From: Deltaproteobacteria bacterium
Lineage (GTDB): Bacteria > Desulfobacterota > B13-G15
Reading direction: 5' to 3'
DNA: 8,547 nt
Assembly: GCA_003646585.1 (NCBI GenBank)
Contig: QMLA01000026.1
Span: 1 to 8,547, forward strand
The notes beneath the pieces were generated by a model, which was not told the origin of the DNA, made no database searches, and worked only from the letters and a program-made list of their open reading frames with translations. Positions 1 to 7,411 of this stretch are shown in pieces (within the stretch, counting starts at the first letter, position 1; every line of letters begins with the position of its first letter). A program made the translations under genes and the position numbers.

Positions 1-209
1 ATCTTGATGTGCCCGTCCTCCTCCCGGATGTAGGACATCCCCTCAATTCCATTGAGGGAGATCAGGACCTCGGGTGAGAACTTCTTGGCCTTGATCCCCA
101 CTATGACATCGGTCCCCCCAGCGATGAACATCGCCCGAGGGCCATACTGGGCCTTAAGGGAAATGGCCTCTTTGAGCGATTTCGGCTTCAGGTAATCGTA
201 CCTCTTCAT
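1..209 (-). CDS. Molybdenum hydroxylase FAD-binding subunit, CoxM/HcrB type (partial, N-terminus only)
   Basis: Only the first 69 codons are present; the gene runs off the left edge. The protein opens with MKRYDYLKPKSLKEAI, and residues 30-34 read AGGTD, the FAD-pyrophosphate loop typical of the medium subunit of the xanthine dehydrogenase/CO dehydrogenase/4-hydroxybenzoyl-CoA reductase family. A segment like PEVLISLNGIEG follows, as usual in these proteins. In the family this subunit passes electrons between the iron-sulfur subunit and an external acceptor, while a large molybdopterin subunit does the chemistry. Those partners are not in view and would be expected further left. The ATG at 209 is supported by AGGGAG (216-221, minus strand), six bases upstream and running into the stop codon of the ligase gene, so the two are probably translationally coupled. 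The family is clear; the substrate (aromatic CoA ester, N-heterocycle, CO or other) is not. Confidence 0.85.
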   Translation of the reverse strand, partial: MKRYDYLKPKSLKEAISLKAQYGPRAMFIAGGTDVIVGIKAKKFSPEVLISLNGIEGMSYIREEDGHIK

Positions 210-212
210 CTC

Positions 213-1502
213 TCACTCCCTGTAATCGAATACTCTCTTTGATTTACGATCGGTACGAGGCAGTGTCCCGTAATCCACCACCTCGACCTTGCAGCTCACC
301 AATACCTGCTTTTTGATCTTGTCCGAGACCTCCTGGATGATCTTCTGGTCCTTGGAAGGATCAACACCCCTCTCCCGCTCCACCTTGATGGTCATATAGT
401 CCTTTCCGTCCTGTCCCCTTTCCAGGATTATCTGGTACTCGCTTCCGACCTCCGGGATCCCAGAAAGGATCTCGTCTATGTGACTCGGATAGACGTTCAC
501 ACCCCGGACTATGAACATGTCATCGGAACGCCCCAGGATCCTGTCGTGCATGGGGAAGATGCTCCCGCAGGAACAGCGATGAGGAATGAGCCTCGTGAGA
601 TCCCTGGTCCTGTAGCGAATCAAGGGTGCGGCCTCCTTCCTCAGGGTCGTTATCACCATCTCACCGACCTCACCCGGAGGGACCGGCTCCAGGGTCTCGG
701 GGTCGAGGACCTCCAGGATGTAGTAATCTGCCCAGTAGTGGATCCCCTCGTGCCGTTCACAATCAAGACCGGCGCCCGGTCCGTACAGTTCCGTAAGCCC
801 CGTGATATCAAAGACGTGCTCGACACCCAGGAGTTCCTTTATCTTGCGCCGCATGGCATCGCTTGCGCGTTCCGATCCCATGATCACCTTCTTCAGATTG
901 ATCTTTTCCCGCAGGCCCCTGCGATCCACCTCCTCGGCCAGAAGCAGGGCCATTGAGGCCGTACAGCAGATCACAGTCGGTTGAAAGTCCACCAGGAACT
1001 GACACTGCATGTCGATATTGCCCGGACCGATGGGAATGGCCATGGCCCCAAAGCGCTCACAGCCGAGCTGAAATCCCACCCCCGCGGTCCATACCCCGTA
1101 TCCCACCGCAATCTGGACCCGATCAAGGGGTGTCAACCCCGCGATCTCGAAACAACGGGCCATCATGTCTGCCCAGTCATCCACGTCCTTCTGGGTATAG
1201 CACAGGACTTTCCGCTTCCCGGTGGTACCGGATGAGGCATGGATCCTCACGATCTTCTCGAAGGGAACGGAACGGAGGGGGAAGGGATATCCGTCCCTCA
1301 AATCCTGGGCGGTTGTGAAGGGCAACCTCTTCAAATCATCCAAGGTCTTTATGTCATCGGGACTGATCCCTGCCTCCTCTAGCCTCTTCCTGTAAAACTC
1401 GGATCCCTCATAGGCGTGCTTGACGGTCCACTTGAGCCCTTGAAGCTGGATCTCCTTGAGCTCCTCCTCTGTAAGCTTTGGAAGAAAGGACCTCCTCTCC
1501 AT
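213..1502 (-). CDS. PaaK-type acyl-CoA ligase (phenylacetate-CoA ligase family)
   Basis: This 429-residue protein is an AMP-forming ligase of the PaaK branch, expected to turn a carboxylic acid, ATP and CoA into an acyl-CoA in the cytoplasm. The ATP-binding loop ASSGTTGKRK is at residues 89-98, TELYG at 237-241, YRTRD at 297-301 and the hinge/C-domain motif GRSDDMFIVRG at 324-334. Near the end, PRTDRKSKRV places a candidate catalytic lysine at about residue 420. The length matches complete PaaK proteins. C248, H251, C310 and C312 could bind a structural zinc, as suggested for some relatives; this is inference. The ATG at 1502 has AAGGAGG six bases upstream (1509-1515), 21 bases after the hyuB stop. 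PaaK relatives activate phenylacetate, other aryl acids and also non-aromatic acids, so the substrate is open. The neighbouring B12 mutase fits a pathway working on CoA esters. Confidence 0.9.
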   Translation of the reverse strand: MERRSFLPKLTEEELKEIQLQGLKWTVKHAYEGSEFYRKRLEEAGISPDDIKTLDDLKRLPFTTAQDLRDGYPFPLRSVPFEKIVRIHASSGTTGKRKVLCYTQKDVDDWADMMARCFEIAGLTPLDRVQIAVGYGVWTAGVGFQLGCERFGAMAIPIGPGNIDMQCQFLVDFQPTVICCTASMALLLAEEVDRRGLREKINLKKVIMGSERASDAMRRKIKELLGVEHVFDITGLTELYGPGAGLDCERHEGIHYWADYYILEVLDPETLEPVPPGEVGEMVITTLRKEAAPLIRYRTRDLTRLIPHRCSCGSIFPMHDRILGRSDDMFIVRGVNVYPSHIDEILSGIPEVGSEYQIILERGQDGKDYMTIKVERERGVDPSKDQKIIQEVSDKIKKQVLVSCKVEVVDYGTLPRTDRKSKRVFDYRE

Positions 1503-1523
1503 GGGGTTCCTCCTTGCGGTTTT

Positions 1524-3248
1524 TCACCTGGATCGCCTCTTGCCCCTCAATTCCTCAGTCGCGCGGTAATCCACCTCATAGGTCTCCGGATCGATCACCA
1601 CACCGTAATCCTCCCTGGCCTTCTCAAGACTCACATACCCGAAAAGCACATCGCGCCTCACTATCTCGGGATCCCTCTCCAGAGGATCCCCAAATCCTCC
1701 CCCTCCAGGGGCATAAAAGCCGATCACATCTCCCGGTTTGCAGAAGGTAAGGCCGCTTGGATCACCCGGTTCCCCATTGATGAGGAACTTGGACCTCGCC
1801 CCTGCTTTGCCGCCGAAAAGGCCCTCAGCAGGATACTTGTACCTTCCGCCCTGAACCGCCACCACCACCGGCGGCCTGGGTGCGAAGTCGTCATCGGGCA
1901 CCTTGACGATGAAGGTCCTGCCAAGCCCTCCCCTCATCCTGCCCGCTCCTCCCGAATCGGTGATGAGTTGCCTCTCCAGGACCAGAAGGGGTGTATCGCT
2001 TTCGAAGATCTCCACCGGGGTATTGGCACCGTTTGCGGGAAAGATCGCACAGTGATGGCCATCGCGCTTGCTGCTTGCCCCCATTCCACCGCCACCGATC
2101 ACGTTGGTGAGCCAGGGAGCACCATCGTGTCTCTGTCCGTAAAAGATGTAGGTGTGCGCCGGGGTGCCGCCACAGGGGGCGATCACCTTATCGGGCATGG
2201 CAGGAGCAAGGGCCCGAAAGACCATCTCGGTCATGAAGTGTCCGATCTGCATCCTGGCAGCTACCGCAGCGGGGAACTTGCAGTTGACCACCGTCCCCTC
2301 CGGGGCAACCACCTTCACCGGACGGGTGGACCCCTCGTTTACGGGTATATCGGGGTCCATGGAGCTCTTGATGGCCATGAAGCAGTAAGCGTAAGTGAAG
2401 TTGTAAACGACATTCCCTCCCCAATCCACCTGGGGGGATGTGCCCGTGAAGTCTATCTCCACCTCCCCTCCCTTGACCCTGACCTCAAGCTTTATGCGGA
2501 CATCCTCCCTGCCTCCGGCACCCTCAATGAGGCCCTCAAAGGGGTAGACCCCATCGGGGATCTTCGAGATGGCAGACCGCATGCTCTGCTCGGATCGCTC
2601 GATGATCTCATCGGCCAGATCATCGAGGTCCTTGAGCCCCTCCTCCTCCATCATCTCGATGAGCTTTTTGGCGCAGACGTAGTTGGCCGCCACCTGGCTC
2701 CTTATGTCCCCGATCACCGAATCCGGGGTCCTCACGTTCCAGCGGATGATCTCCATCACCGCCTCGTTCAGCTTCCCCGCCTCATAGAGCTTAACCGGCG
2801 GCAGAAACAGCCCTTCCTCGTAGACCTCCCGGTTGTCCGAGGATACCCTGCCGCCCACATCCGAGTGGTGGAACACGCAGGCGGTGAAGGCCACAAGTTC
2901 ACCCTTGTAGAACACGGGGCTCAAGACGCAGATATCGTTGAGGTGCCCGGCCAGAAGCCAGGGATCGTTCACTATGATGACATCCCCTGGCTTGTAACTC
3001 TCCAGGGGAAAGGACTTTATGATCCTCTTCACCCCGAGGGCCATGGCCCCGGCCTGCCCGGGGGTGCAGAAGGTACCCTGGGCGAGCTCCCGCCCGTGTC
3101 TGTCGGTGAACATGCAGGTGTAATCGTGGGCATCGCGCAGGAGGCTCGAGAAGGCCGTCCTGGAAACAGAGGCATCCGCCTCATCGACTATGGCTATCAA
3201 GCGCCTCCAGAGGATCTCAAGGGTTATCGGATCAAACTTCCCCCCCAT
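1524..3248 (-). CDS. hyuB: HyuB, hydantoinase B/oxoprolinase family subunit
   Basis: This 574-residue protein is the B partner of the HyuA/HyuB family, which includes N-methylhydantoinase, caprolactamase, the matching domain of 5-oxoprolinase, and subunits of acetone and acetophenone carboxylases. The N-terminus FDPITLEIL is characteristic. NDPWLLAGHLND lies at 94-105 and HHSDVGG at 127-133; these His/Asp residues are the likely metal and active-site region. SGGAGRMRGGLG lies near residue 435 and the family C-terminal signature PGGGGFGDPLERDP near 515. It is the normal size for a stand-alone HyuB and looks intact. The ATG is separated from the hyuA stop by two bases, and its AGGAGG (3254-3259) lies just ahead of that stop, so the pair should be made in equal amounts. 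In the family HyuB acts on the substrate activated by HyuA with ATP. Whether this pair hydrolyses a cyclic amide or carboxylates a ketone cannot be settled here. Confidence 0.92.
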   Translation of the reverse strand: MGGKFDPITLEILWRRLIAIVDEADASVSRTAFSSLLRDAHDYTCMFTDRHGRELAQGTFCTPGQAGAMALGVKRIIKSFPLESYKPGDVIIVNDPWLLAGHLNDICVLSPVFYKGELVAFTACVFHHSDVGGRVSSDNREVYEEGLFLPPVKLYEAGKLNEAVMEIIRWNVRTPDSVIGDIRSQVAANYVCAKKLIEMMEEEGLKDLDDLADEIIERSEQSMRSAISKIPDGVYPFEGLIEGAGGREDVRIKLEVRVKGGEVEIDFTGTSPQVDWGGNVVYNFTYAYCFMAIKSSMDPDIPVNEGSTRPVKVVAPEGTVVNCKFPAAVAARMQIGHFMTEMVFRALAPAMPDKVIAPCGGTPAHTYIFYGQRHDGAPWLTNVIGGGGMGASSKRDGHHCAIFPANGANTPVEIFESDTPLLVLERQLITDSGGAGRMRGGLGRTFIVKVPDDDFAPRPPVVVAVQGGRYKYPAEGLFGGKAGARSKFLINGEPGDPSGLTFCKPGDVIGFYAPGGGGFGDPLERDPEIVRRDVLFGYVSLEKAREDYGVVIDPETYEVDYRATEELRGKRRSR

Positions 3249-3250
3249 CT

Positions 3251-5338
3251 TTACCTCCTCTCGATCTCAATCCATACAAAGCCGTATTCGTCCACCTTGG
3301 CCTTGGCATCTTCACCGATGATTATCGTGGACTCCCTCTCCTCTATGATGGCCGGACCCGATATTTCGGCCCCGGGAAAGAGCTTGTATCGGTCGTATAC
3401 CTCAAAGGGCACAAAGGTCCTCTTGAGCAGGGAAAAGGCGGGCCTTTCGCCCTTTTTGGCCTTCTCCAGCGACCCTCCTTCGACCTGTAGCCTGGGAAGC
3501 CTGAAGGGTCTATCGGGAAGCCTCGCCCTCAGGCGGAAGGTCACAAATTCCACAGGGGTCTGGGGATACGTGCGCCCGTAGAGGCGTTCGTAGTGCTCAT
3601 CGAAGAGCCTCCGTATCTCCTCCCTCGACCACTGGGTGAACGGGCGGTTGTCTATGGGAATGGTGGTCTCTGACCCCTGTCCCACAAACCTCATGTCTAT
3701 CGCCCTCTCGAAGATCACCTCCTCGCCTTCGCGGACCCCTTTGAAGGTCGAGGCACCCTCCTGCTCCATCTGCTTGAAGATCCTCTCGATGGCCTCGAAA
3801 TCGGCATCCTCAAGCCTGACCTTGTGACTCCTTGCCAGATCGAAACTCATGGGGGCCGTGAAGAAGCCCAGCGCAGATCCAACGCCGGCCAGGGGTGGAA
3901 CCAGGATCCGGCTCGCCCCGATCTTTTTCGCAAGTCCGTAAGCGTGGACCGGCCCGGCACCTCCGAAGGCCACAATGGTCACTATGCTGGGATTGCCGCC
4001 CTTTTCCGCTATATGGGTCTTGGCCGCTGCGGCCATCGTCTCGTTGATGAGATCGTGGATCCCAAAGGCCGCCTCGATCAGGCCCGTCCCCAGGGGTTCG
4101 GCGACCTTCTCCCGGATGGCCTTCTCGGCGGCCTCCTTGTCCAGCTTCATCGCCCCGCCCAGGAAATAGTTGGGATCGAGATACCCGAGCACCAAATCGG
4201 CATCGGTGACCGTCGGCTCGGTCCCTCCGCGGCCATAACACACCGGCCCGGGGTCAGCCCCTGCGCTTTCGGGGCCGACCTGCAGAAGTCCCATCCTGTT
4301 TATCCTGGCTATGCTGCCCCCTCCTGCACCGATCTCCATCAGATCCACCACCGGGACCTGGATCGGCAAACCCGATCCCTTCTTGAAGCGCTGAACCCTG
4401 CCGACCTCAAAGGTCGAAACCAGATCCACCTTCCCCTTCTGTATGAGGCAGCTTTTGGCCGTCGTCCCCCCCATGTCGAAGCAGAAGAGGTCCGAGATCC
4501 CGAACAGTTTCCCGTAATACTGCGAGGCTATAACCGCAGCCGTTGGACCGGACTCTATGATCCTCACCGGATACTCGCGGGCCGTCTCGGTGGTCGTGAT
4601 CCCACCGGATGAGAGCATGATGAACAGGCGGCCCCTGAAGCCCAGCGACTGAAGCCTTTCCTCAAGCCGTTTCAGGTACCTCGCGGTTATGGGCTTCACA
4701 TAGGCGTTTGCAACGGTGGTGGAGGTCCTTTCGTACTCCCTTATCTGGGGGAGCACATCATAGGAGATGGAAAGGAAGAGGTCCGGGACCTCGCGGCTCA
4801 CGATCTCCTTGACCTTGAGCTCATGCACGGGATTCTCGAAGGAGTTGATGAAGCAAACAGCAAGGGACTGGATCCCTTGCTTCAGGAGGTCATCCAGGAT
4901 CTTCCTCACCTCCTCCTCATCCAAGGGCACAAGCACCCTGCCGTCGCTGTAAACCCTCTCGTTTACCTCCTTCCTCAGGTAGCGGGGAACCAGGGGTTCG
5001 GGATACTCGGCGAAGATATCGTAGGCATCGTAGCGGAGTTCTCTTCCCAGTTCCAGCACGTCCTTGAATCCCTTGGTGGTAATCAGCCCGGTCTTTGCCC
5101 CTTTCCGCTCTATAATCGCGTTGATCACCAGGGTTGTGCCGTGGATTATCTCCCTTAAGTGGGGCATGAAGTCCGTCCCACGCTCCAGCAACTGCCTTAT
5201 CCCCGTCTCCACCGCTTCAGAAGGATCATGAGGTGTGGTGAGGCACTTGTTTATGCGGATCTCACCCGTCTCGTCGTCAACGAGCACGAAATCCGTGAAC
5301 GTCCCACCGATGTCGCACCCAAGTCGGTAAGAAGGCAT
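3251..5338 (-). CDS. hyuA: HyuA, hydantoinase A/oxoprolinase family ATPase subunit
   Basis: This 695-residue protein carries the ASKHA-type ATPase fold of the HyuA family. The first phosphate-binding motif DIGGTFTD is at 9-16, HGTT at 66-69, ESGPTAAV at 262-269, the second phosphate motif FDMGGTTAK at 287-295, a glycine-rich EIGAGGGSIA at 335-344, and the family signature GPESAGADPGPVCYGRGG at 355-372. A C-terminal domain fills roughly the last 150 residues. In the family this subunit uses ATP to phosphorylate the substrate (the amide oxygen of a lactam or hydantoin, or a ketone/enol together with bicarbonate), and HyuB completes the reaction. All ATP-binding motifs are intact. The ATG at 5338 has AAGGAGG seven bases upstream (5346-5352) and lies 22 bases after the mutase gene. 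No third small subunit like that of acetone carboxylase is in view, which slightly favours an amidohydrolase, but one could lie outside the window. Confidence 0.93.
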   Translation of the reverse strand: MPSYRLGCDIGGTFTDFVLVDDETGEIRINKCLTTPHDPSEAVETGIRQLLERGTDFMPHLREIIHGTTLVINAIIERKGAKTGLITTKGFKDVLELGRELRYDAYDIFAEYPEPLVPRYLRKEVNERVYSDGRVLVPLDEEEVRKILDDLLKQGIQSLAVCFINSFENPVHELKVKEIVSREVPDLFLSISYDVLPQIREYERTSTTVANAYVKPITARYLKRLEERLQSLGFRGRLFIMLSSGGITTTETAREYPVRIIESGPTAAVIASQYYGKLFGISDLFCFDMGGTTAKSCLIQKGKVDLVSTFEVGRVQRFKKGSGLPIQVPVVDLMEIGAGGGSIARINRMGLLQVGPESAGADPGPVCYGRGGTEPTVTDADLVLGYLDPNYFLGGAMKLDKEAAEKAIREKVAEPLGTGLIEAAFGIHDLINETMAAAAKTHIAEKGGNPSIVTIVAFGGAGPVHAYGLAKKIGASRILVPPLAGVGSALGFFTAPMSFDLARSHKVRLEDADFEAIERIFKQMEQEGASTFKGVREGEEVIFERAIDMRFVGQGSETTIPIDNRPFTQWSREEIRRLFDEHYERLYGRTYPQTPVEFVTFRLRARLPDRPFRLPRLQVEGGSLEKAKKGERPAFSLLKRTFVPFEVYDRYKLFPGAEISGPAIIEERESTIIIGEDAKAKVDEYGFVWIEIERR

Positions 5339-5360
5339 CCCCGTCCCTCCTTCGCGTGAT

Positions 5361-7004
5361 TTAAAAGATCGAAGGTTCTTGGAATTCCCCGTAAACCTCC
5401 TTGAAAACCCTGGTCATCTCCCCCACCGTGGCATAGGCCTTGACGGCCTCAAGGAGATAGGGCATGACGTTCTTCCCCTGCCGCGCGGCAACCTCCAGGT
5501 CCTTGAGGCACCTGGATACCTCGCGGTTGTTCCTGCTGCGTTTGACCTCGTTCAGGGACCTTATCTGCTCCTCGGCCACCCGGGGGTTGTATTCGTGCAG
5601 CTTCACGTCCTCCTCGCCCAGAGGACCCGGATCCGTGTACTTGTTGACCCCTATCTTGATGTATTCGCCCCGCTCAAGTCCCTTGTGCCATTCATAGGCC
5701 TGCCTAGCCACCTTCCGCTGCACATATCCGGTCTCAACCGCCACCTTCATCCCCCCGATGCGGTCTATCTCGGCCATCTCCTCGAGGATCTTCTCCTCCA
5801 TCTGCTTGGTCAGGGTCTCTACAAAGTAGGATCCCGCCAGCGGATCGACCGTATCCCTCAGACCCACCTCATCCATCAACAGCTGAAGGGTCCTTAGGGA
5901 GATGAGGGCCGAATAGGGGGTCGGAATGGTATAGGCCTCATCGTAAGAGCAGATGGCCGTGGTCTGTGCACCACCCAAGGCAGCCGCAAGGGCATAATAG
6001 GCACCTCTCACCACGTTGATTATGGGCTGCTCCTTGGTCAGACCGGATCCCCCTCCGCCAAACAGCCCCCGGAGAAACATCGTCTGCTTCTGCTTCGCCC
6101 CCCACTTCTCCTTCAGGTTCTTGGCCCAGAGCTTTCTGGCCGCCCTGAACTTCGCCACCTGCTCCCACAGGTTCCCGAAGACGTTGAAGTTGAAGGTGAT
6201 GCCCCGGGCGAACTCATCCACATGATAACCCCTCTTGACCACCTCCTCGATGTAAGTGTTGGCTATCTGGATCGCATAGGCGATCTCCTGAGCGGGGGTG
6301 GCCCCAGATTCCCTTATGTGGTACCCGCAGACGCTGACCGGATTGGTCCTCGGCATCACCTTCATCGAGTACTCTATGGTGTCACCGATGAGCTTTATCG
6401 AGGGCTCAACGGGGAATATCCACATCCCCCTCCCTATCATCTCCTTCAGGATGTCGTTTTGAGGGGTGGCACTTATCACCTGCGGCGAATACCCGTATTT
6501 TTCGGCCACCGCCTGGTACATGGCCAGCATGATCGATGCCACCGCGTTTATCGTCAGGCCCGTCCCGATCCTGTCAAGGGGAATCCCCTCAAAGGCGATC
6601 TCAAAGTCCCTGAGGGTATCAACTGCCATCCCAACCCGGCCCACCTCGCCCTCGGCCAGGGGGTCATCGGAGTCAAGCCCGAGCTGGGTCGGCAGGTCAA
6701 AGGCCACGTTCAACCCCGTCTGGCCCTGCGAGATCATGAACTTGAACCTCTCGTTGGTCTCCTTGGGGGTCCCGAAACCCGTGTACTGCCTCATCGTCCA
6801 GGCCCTTGACCTGTAACCTCCCGGATGGATCGAACGCGTAAAGGGATATTCCCCCGGATCCCCCAAATCCTGCTCGTAGACGAACCCCACCTCCTGAAGG
6901 TCCGAAGGACCATAAAAGGTCTTTATCTTTATGCCCGATTCGTAAATCACCTCCACTATCCTGTCCTTCTCATCCCTTATGTACCTCGCTCCTCCCACAC
7001 CCAT
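5361..7004 (-). CDS. B12-dependent acyl-CoA mutase, large (catalytic) subunit, methylmalonyl-CoA mutase family, divergent
   Basis: This protein of about 547 residues is the substrate-binding barrel of an adenosylcobalamin mutase without its own cobalamin domain; the small subunit upstream supplies that. The family moves a carbonyl-CoA group between neighbouring carbons, classically (R)-methylmalonyl-CoA to succinyl-CoA. By hand alignment to the Propionibacterium enzyme, recalled from memory, the hallmark residues are kept: Tyr89 is Y74 (WTMRQY), Arg207 is R192 (LKEMIGRG), Tyr243/His244 are Y228/H229, Gln197 is Q182 and Glu370 is E356. Tyr plus Arg at the first two positions indicates a carboxylated substrate rather than isobutyryl- or 2-hydroxyisobutyryl-CoA. 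However, the usual RTHSQTSG is replaced by RGLFGGGGSG (312-321), and SLHTNS by TTAICS around 348-353, so several pocket residues differ. ATG 7004 overlaps the small-subunit stop by one base; AGAGG is seven bases upstream. A GTG at 7007 is the alternative. Confidence 0.9.
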   Translation of the reverse strand: MGVGGARYIRDEKDRIVEVIYESGIKIKTFYGPSDLQEVGFVYEQDLGDPGEYPFTRSIHPGGYRSRAWTMRQYTGFGTPKETNERFKFMISQGQTGLNVAFDLPTQLGLDSDDPLAEGEVGRVGMAVDTLRDFEIAFEGIPLDRIGTGLTINAVASIMLAMYQAVAEKYGYSPQVISATPQNDILKEMIGRGMWIFPVEPSIKLIGDTIEYSMKVMPRTNPVSVCGYHIRESGATPAQEIAYAIQIANTYIEEVVKRGYHVDEFARGITFNFNVFGNLWEQVAKFRAARKLWAKNLKEKWGAKQKQTMFLRGLFGGGGSGLTKEQPIINVVRGAYYALAAALGGAQTTAICSYDEAYTIPTPYSALISLRTLQLLMDEVGLRDTVDPLAGSYFVETLTKQMEEKILEEMAEIDRIGGMKVAVETGYVQRKVARQAYEWHKGLERGEYIKIGVNKYTDPGPLGEEDVKLHEYNPRVAEEQIRSLNEVKRSRNNREVSRCLKDLEVAARQGKNVMPYLLEAVKAYATVGEMTRVFKEVYGEFQEPSIF

Positions 7005-7411
7005 CACTGCACCTCTCTTTTTGTGGCAATCTCTCGAATGGTCTTTATGATCTCATCCAAGGGAGTCCCCCCGGGGAAAACCCCCTTGACCCCCAACTGT
7101 TTCAACTTGGGGATGTCATCCTTCGGTATCACCCCCCCGACCACAACGGGCTTGTCATCCAGACCAACCTCCTTGAGCTTCCTTATGAGCTTTTCGCATA
7201 TGGTCAGGTGGGCCCCCGATAGTATACTGAGACCTATTATGTCCACATCCTCCTGCAACGCCGTGGAAACGATCTGATCGATGGTCTGATGCAACCCCGT
7301 ATATATGACCTCCATACCCGCGTCCCTCAATGCATAGGCCACTATCTTCGCCCCCCGATCGTGACCATCGAGGCCGGGTTTCGCTATCAGGATCTTAATC
7401 CTCTCCCCCAT
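7004..7411 (-). CDS. B12-binding small subunit of acyl-CoA mutase
   Basis: This 135-residue protein is a stand-alone cobalamin-binding domain of the methylmalonyl-CoA mutase C-terminal type. The signature DxHxxG is seen at D15-G-H17-D-R-G20, with H17 as the expected lower axial ligand to cobalt. SxL follows at S62-I-L64 and GG at 92-93, all in the usual order of the flavodoxin-like fold. The length fits the small subunits of split mutases of archaea and many anaerobes (about 135-140 residues). The reading frame is open further upstream to 7489, but that extension lies inside the regulator gene and lacks family similarity. The ATG at 7411 has AGGAGG eight bases upstream (7420-7425). The gene overlaps the end of the regulator gene by 17 bases and the start of the large subunit by one base (TGATG), which points to coupled translation and a matched subunit ratio. 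Confidence 0.94.
   Translation of the reverse strand: MGERIKILIAKPGLDGHDRGAKIVAYALRDAGMEVIYTGLHQTIDQIVSTALQEDVDIIGLSILSGAHLTICEKLIRKLKEVGLDDKPVVVGGVIPKDDIPKLKQLGVKGVFPGGTPLDEIIKTIREIATKREVQ
7012..7016 (-). promoter_or_regulatory. Ribosome binding site deciding the mutase large-subunit start
   Basis: AGAGG on the minus strand sits seven bases before the ATG at 7004 but only four before the GTG at 7007. The spacing therefore favours ATG 7004, which overlaps the small-subunit stop as TGATG. The site lies inside the end of the small-subunit gene. Confidence 0.55.

Noticed and set aside
40..58. A perfect 8-base inverted repeat with a 3-base loop (CCCTCAAT / ATTGAGGG).
   Set aside because: It lies within codons of the CoxM-type gene (LNGIEG region), has no U-tract, and is likely chance; an operator there would be inside the operon's last visible gene.
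1127..1140. Short hairpin GGGGT-gtca-ACCCC.
   Set aside because: Only five base pairs and inside the ligase coding sequence; too weak to call a terminator or operator.
1416..3581. A 721-codon open frame on the plus strand opposite hyuB and the end of hyuA.
   Set aside because: Its translation is rich in His, Pro, Gly and Leu without any recognisable domain. It spans the antisense of three genes with strong family motifs and has the look of a shadow frame caused by GC-rich codon use with few TTA, CTA and TCA codons.
3824..4612. A 262-codon plus-strand open frame opposite hyuA.
   Set aside because: It lies wholly antisense to the conserved ATPase core of hyuA and shows no domain of its own.
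5339..5360. The 22-base gap between the mutase and hyuA as a possible promoter or terminator.
   Set aside because: It is filled by the hyuA ribosome site and shows no hairpin or promoter elements. The other gaps (1503-1523, 8067-8082, 3249-3250, 210-212) likewise hold at most a ribosome site.
5361..7004. 2-hydroxyisobutyryl-CoA mutase or isobutyryl-CoA mutase as the identity of the large subunit.
   Set aside because: HCM has Ile in place of the active-site Tyr and Asp in the DFDMPT-like segment, and ICM has Phe and Gln at the Tyr/Arg positions. Here Tyr, Arg and an Ala-Phe-Asp segment are seen, so a carboxylated substrate is more likely.
5361..7004. Ethylmalonyl-CoA mutase (MeaA/Ecm).
   Set aside because: Ecm is a single chain with its own B12 domain and a different region around the RTHSQTSG position; this protein is split and has a glycine run there.
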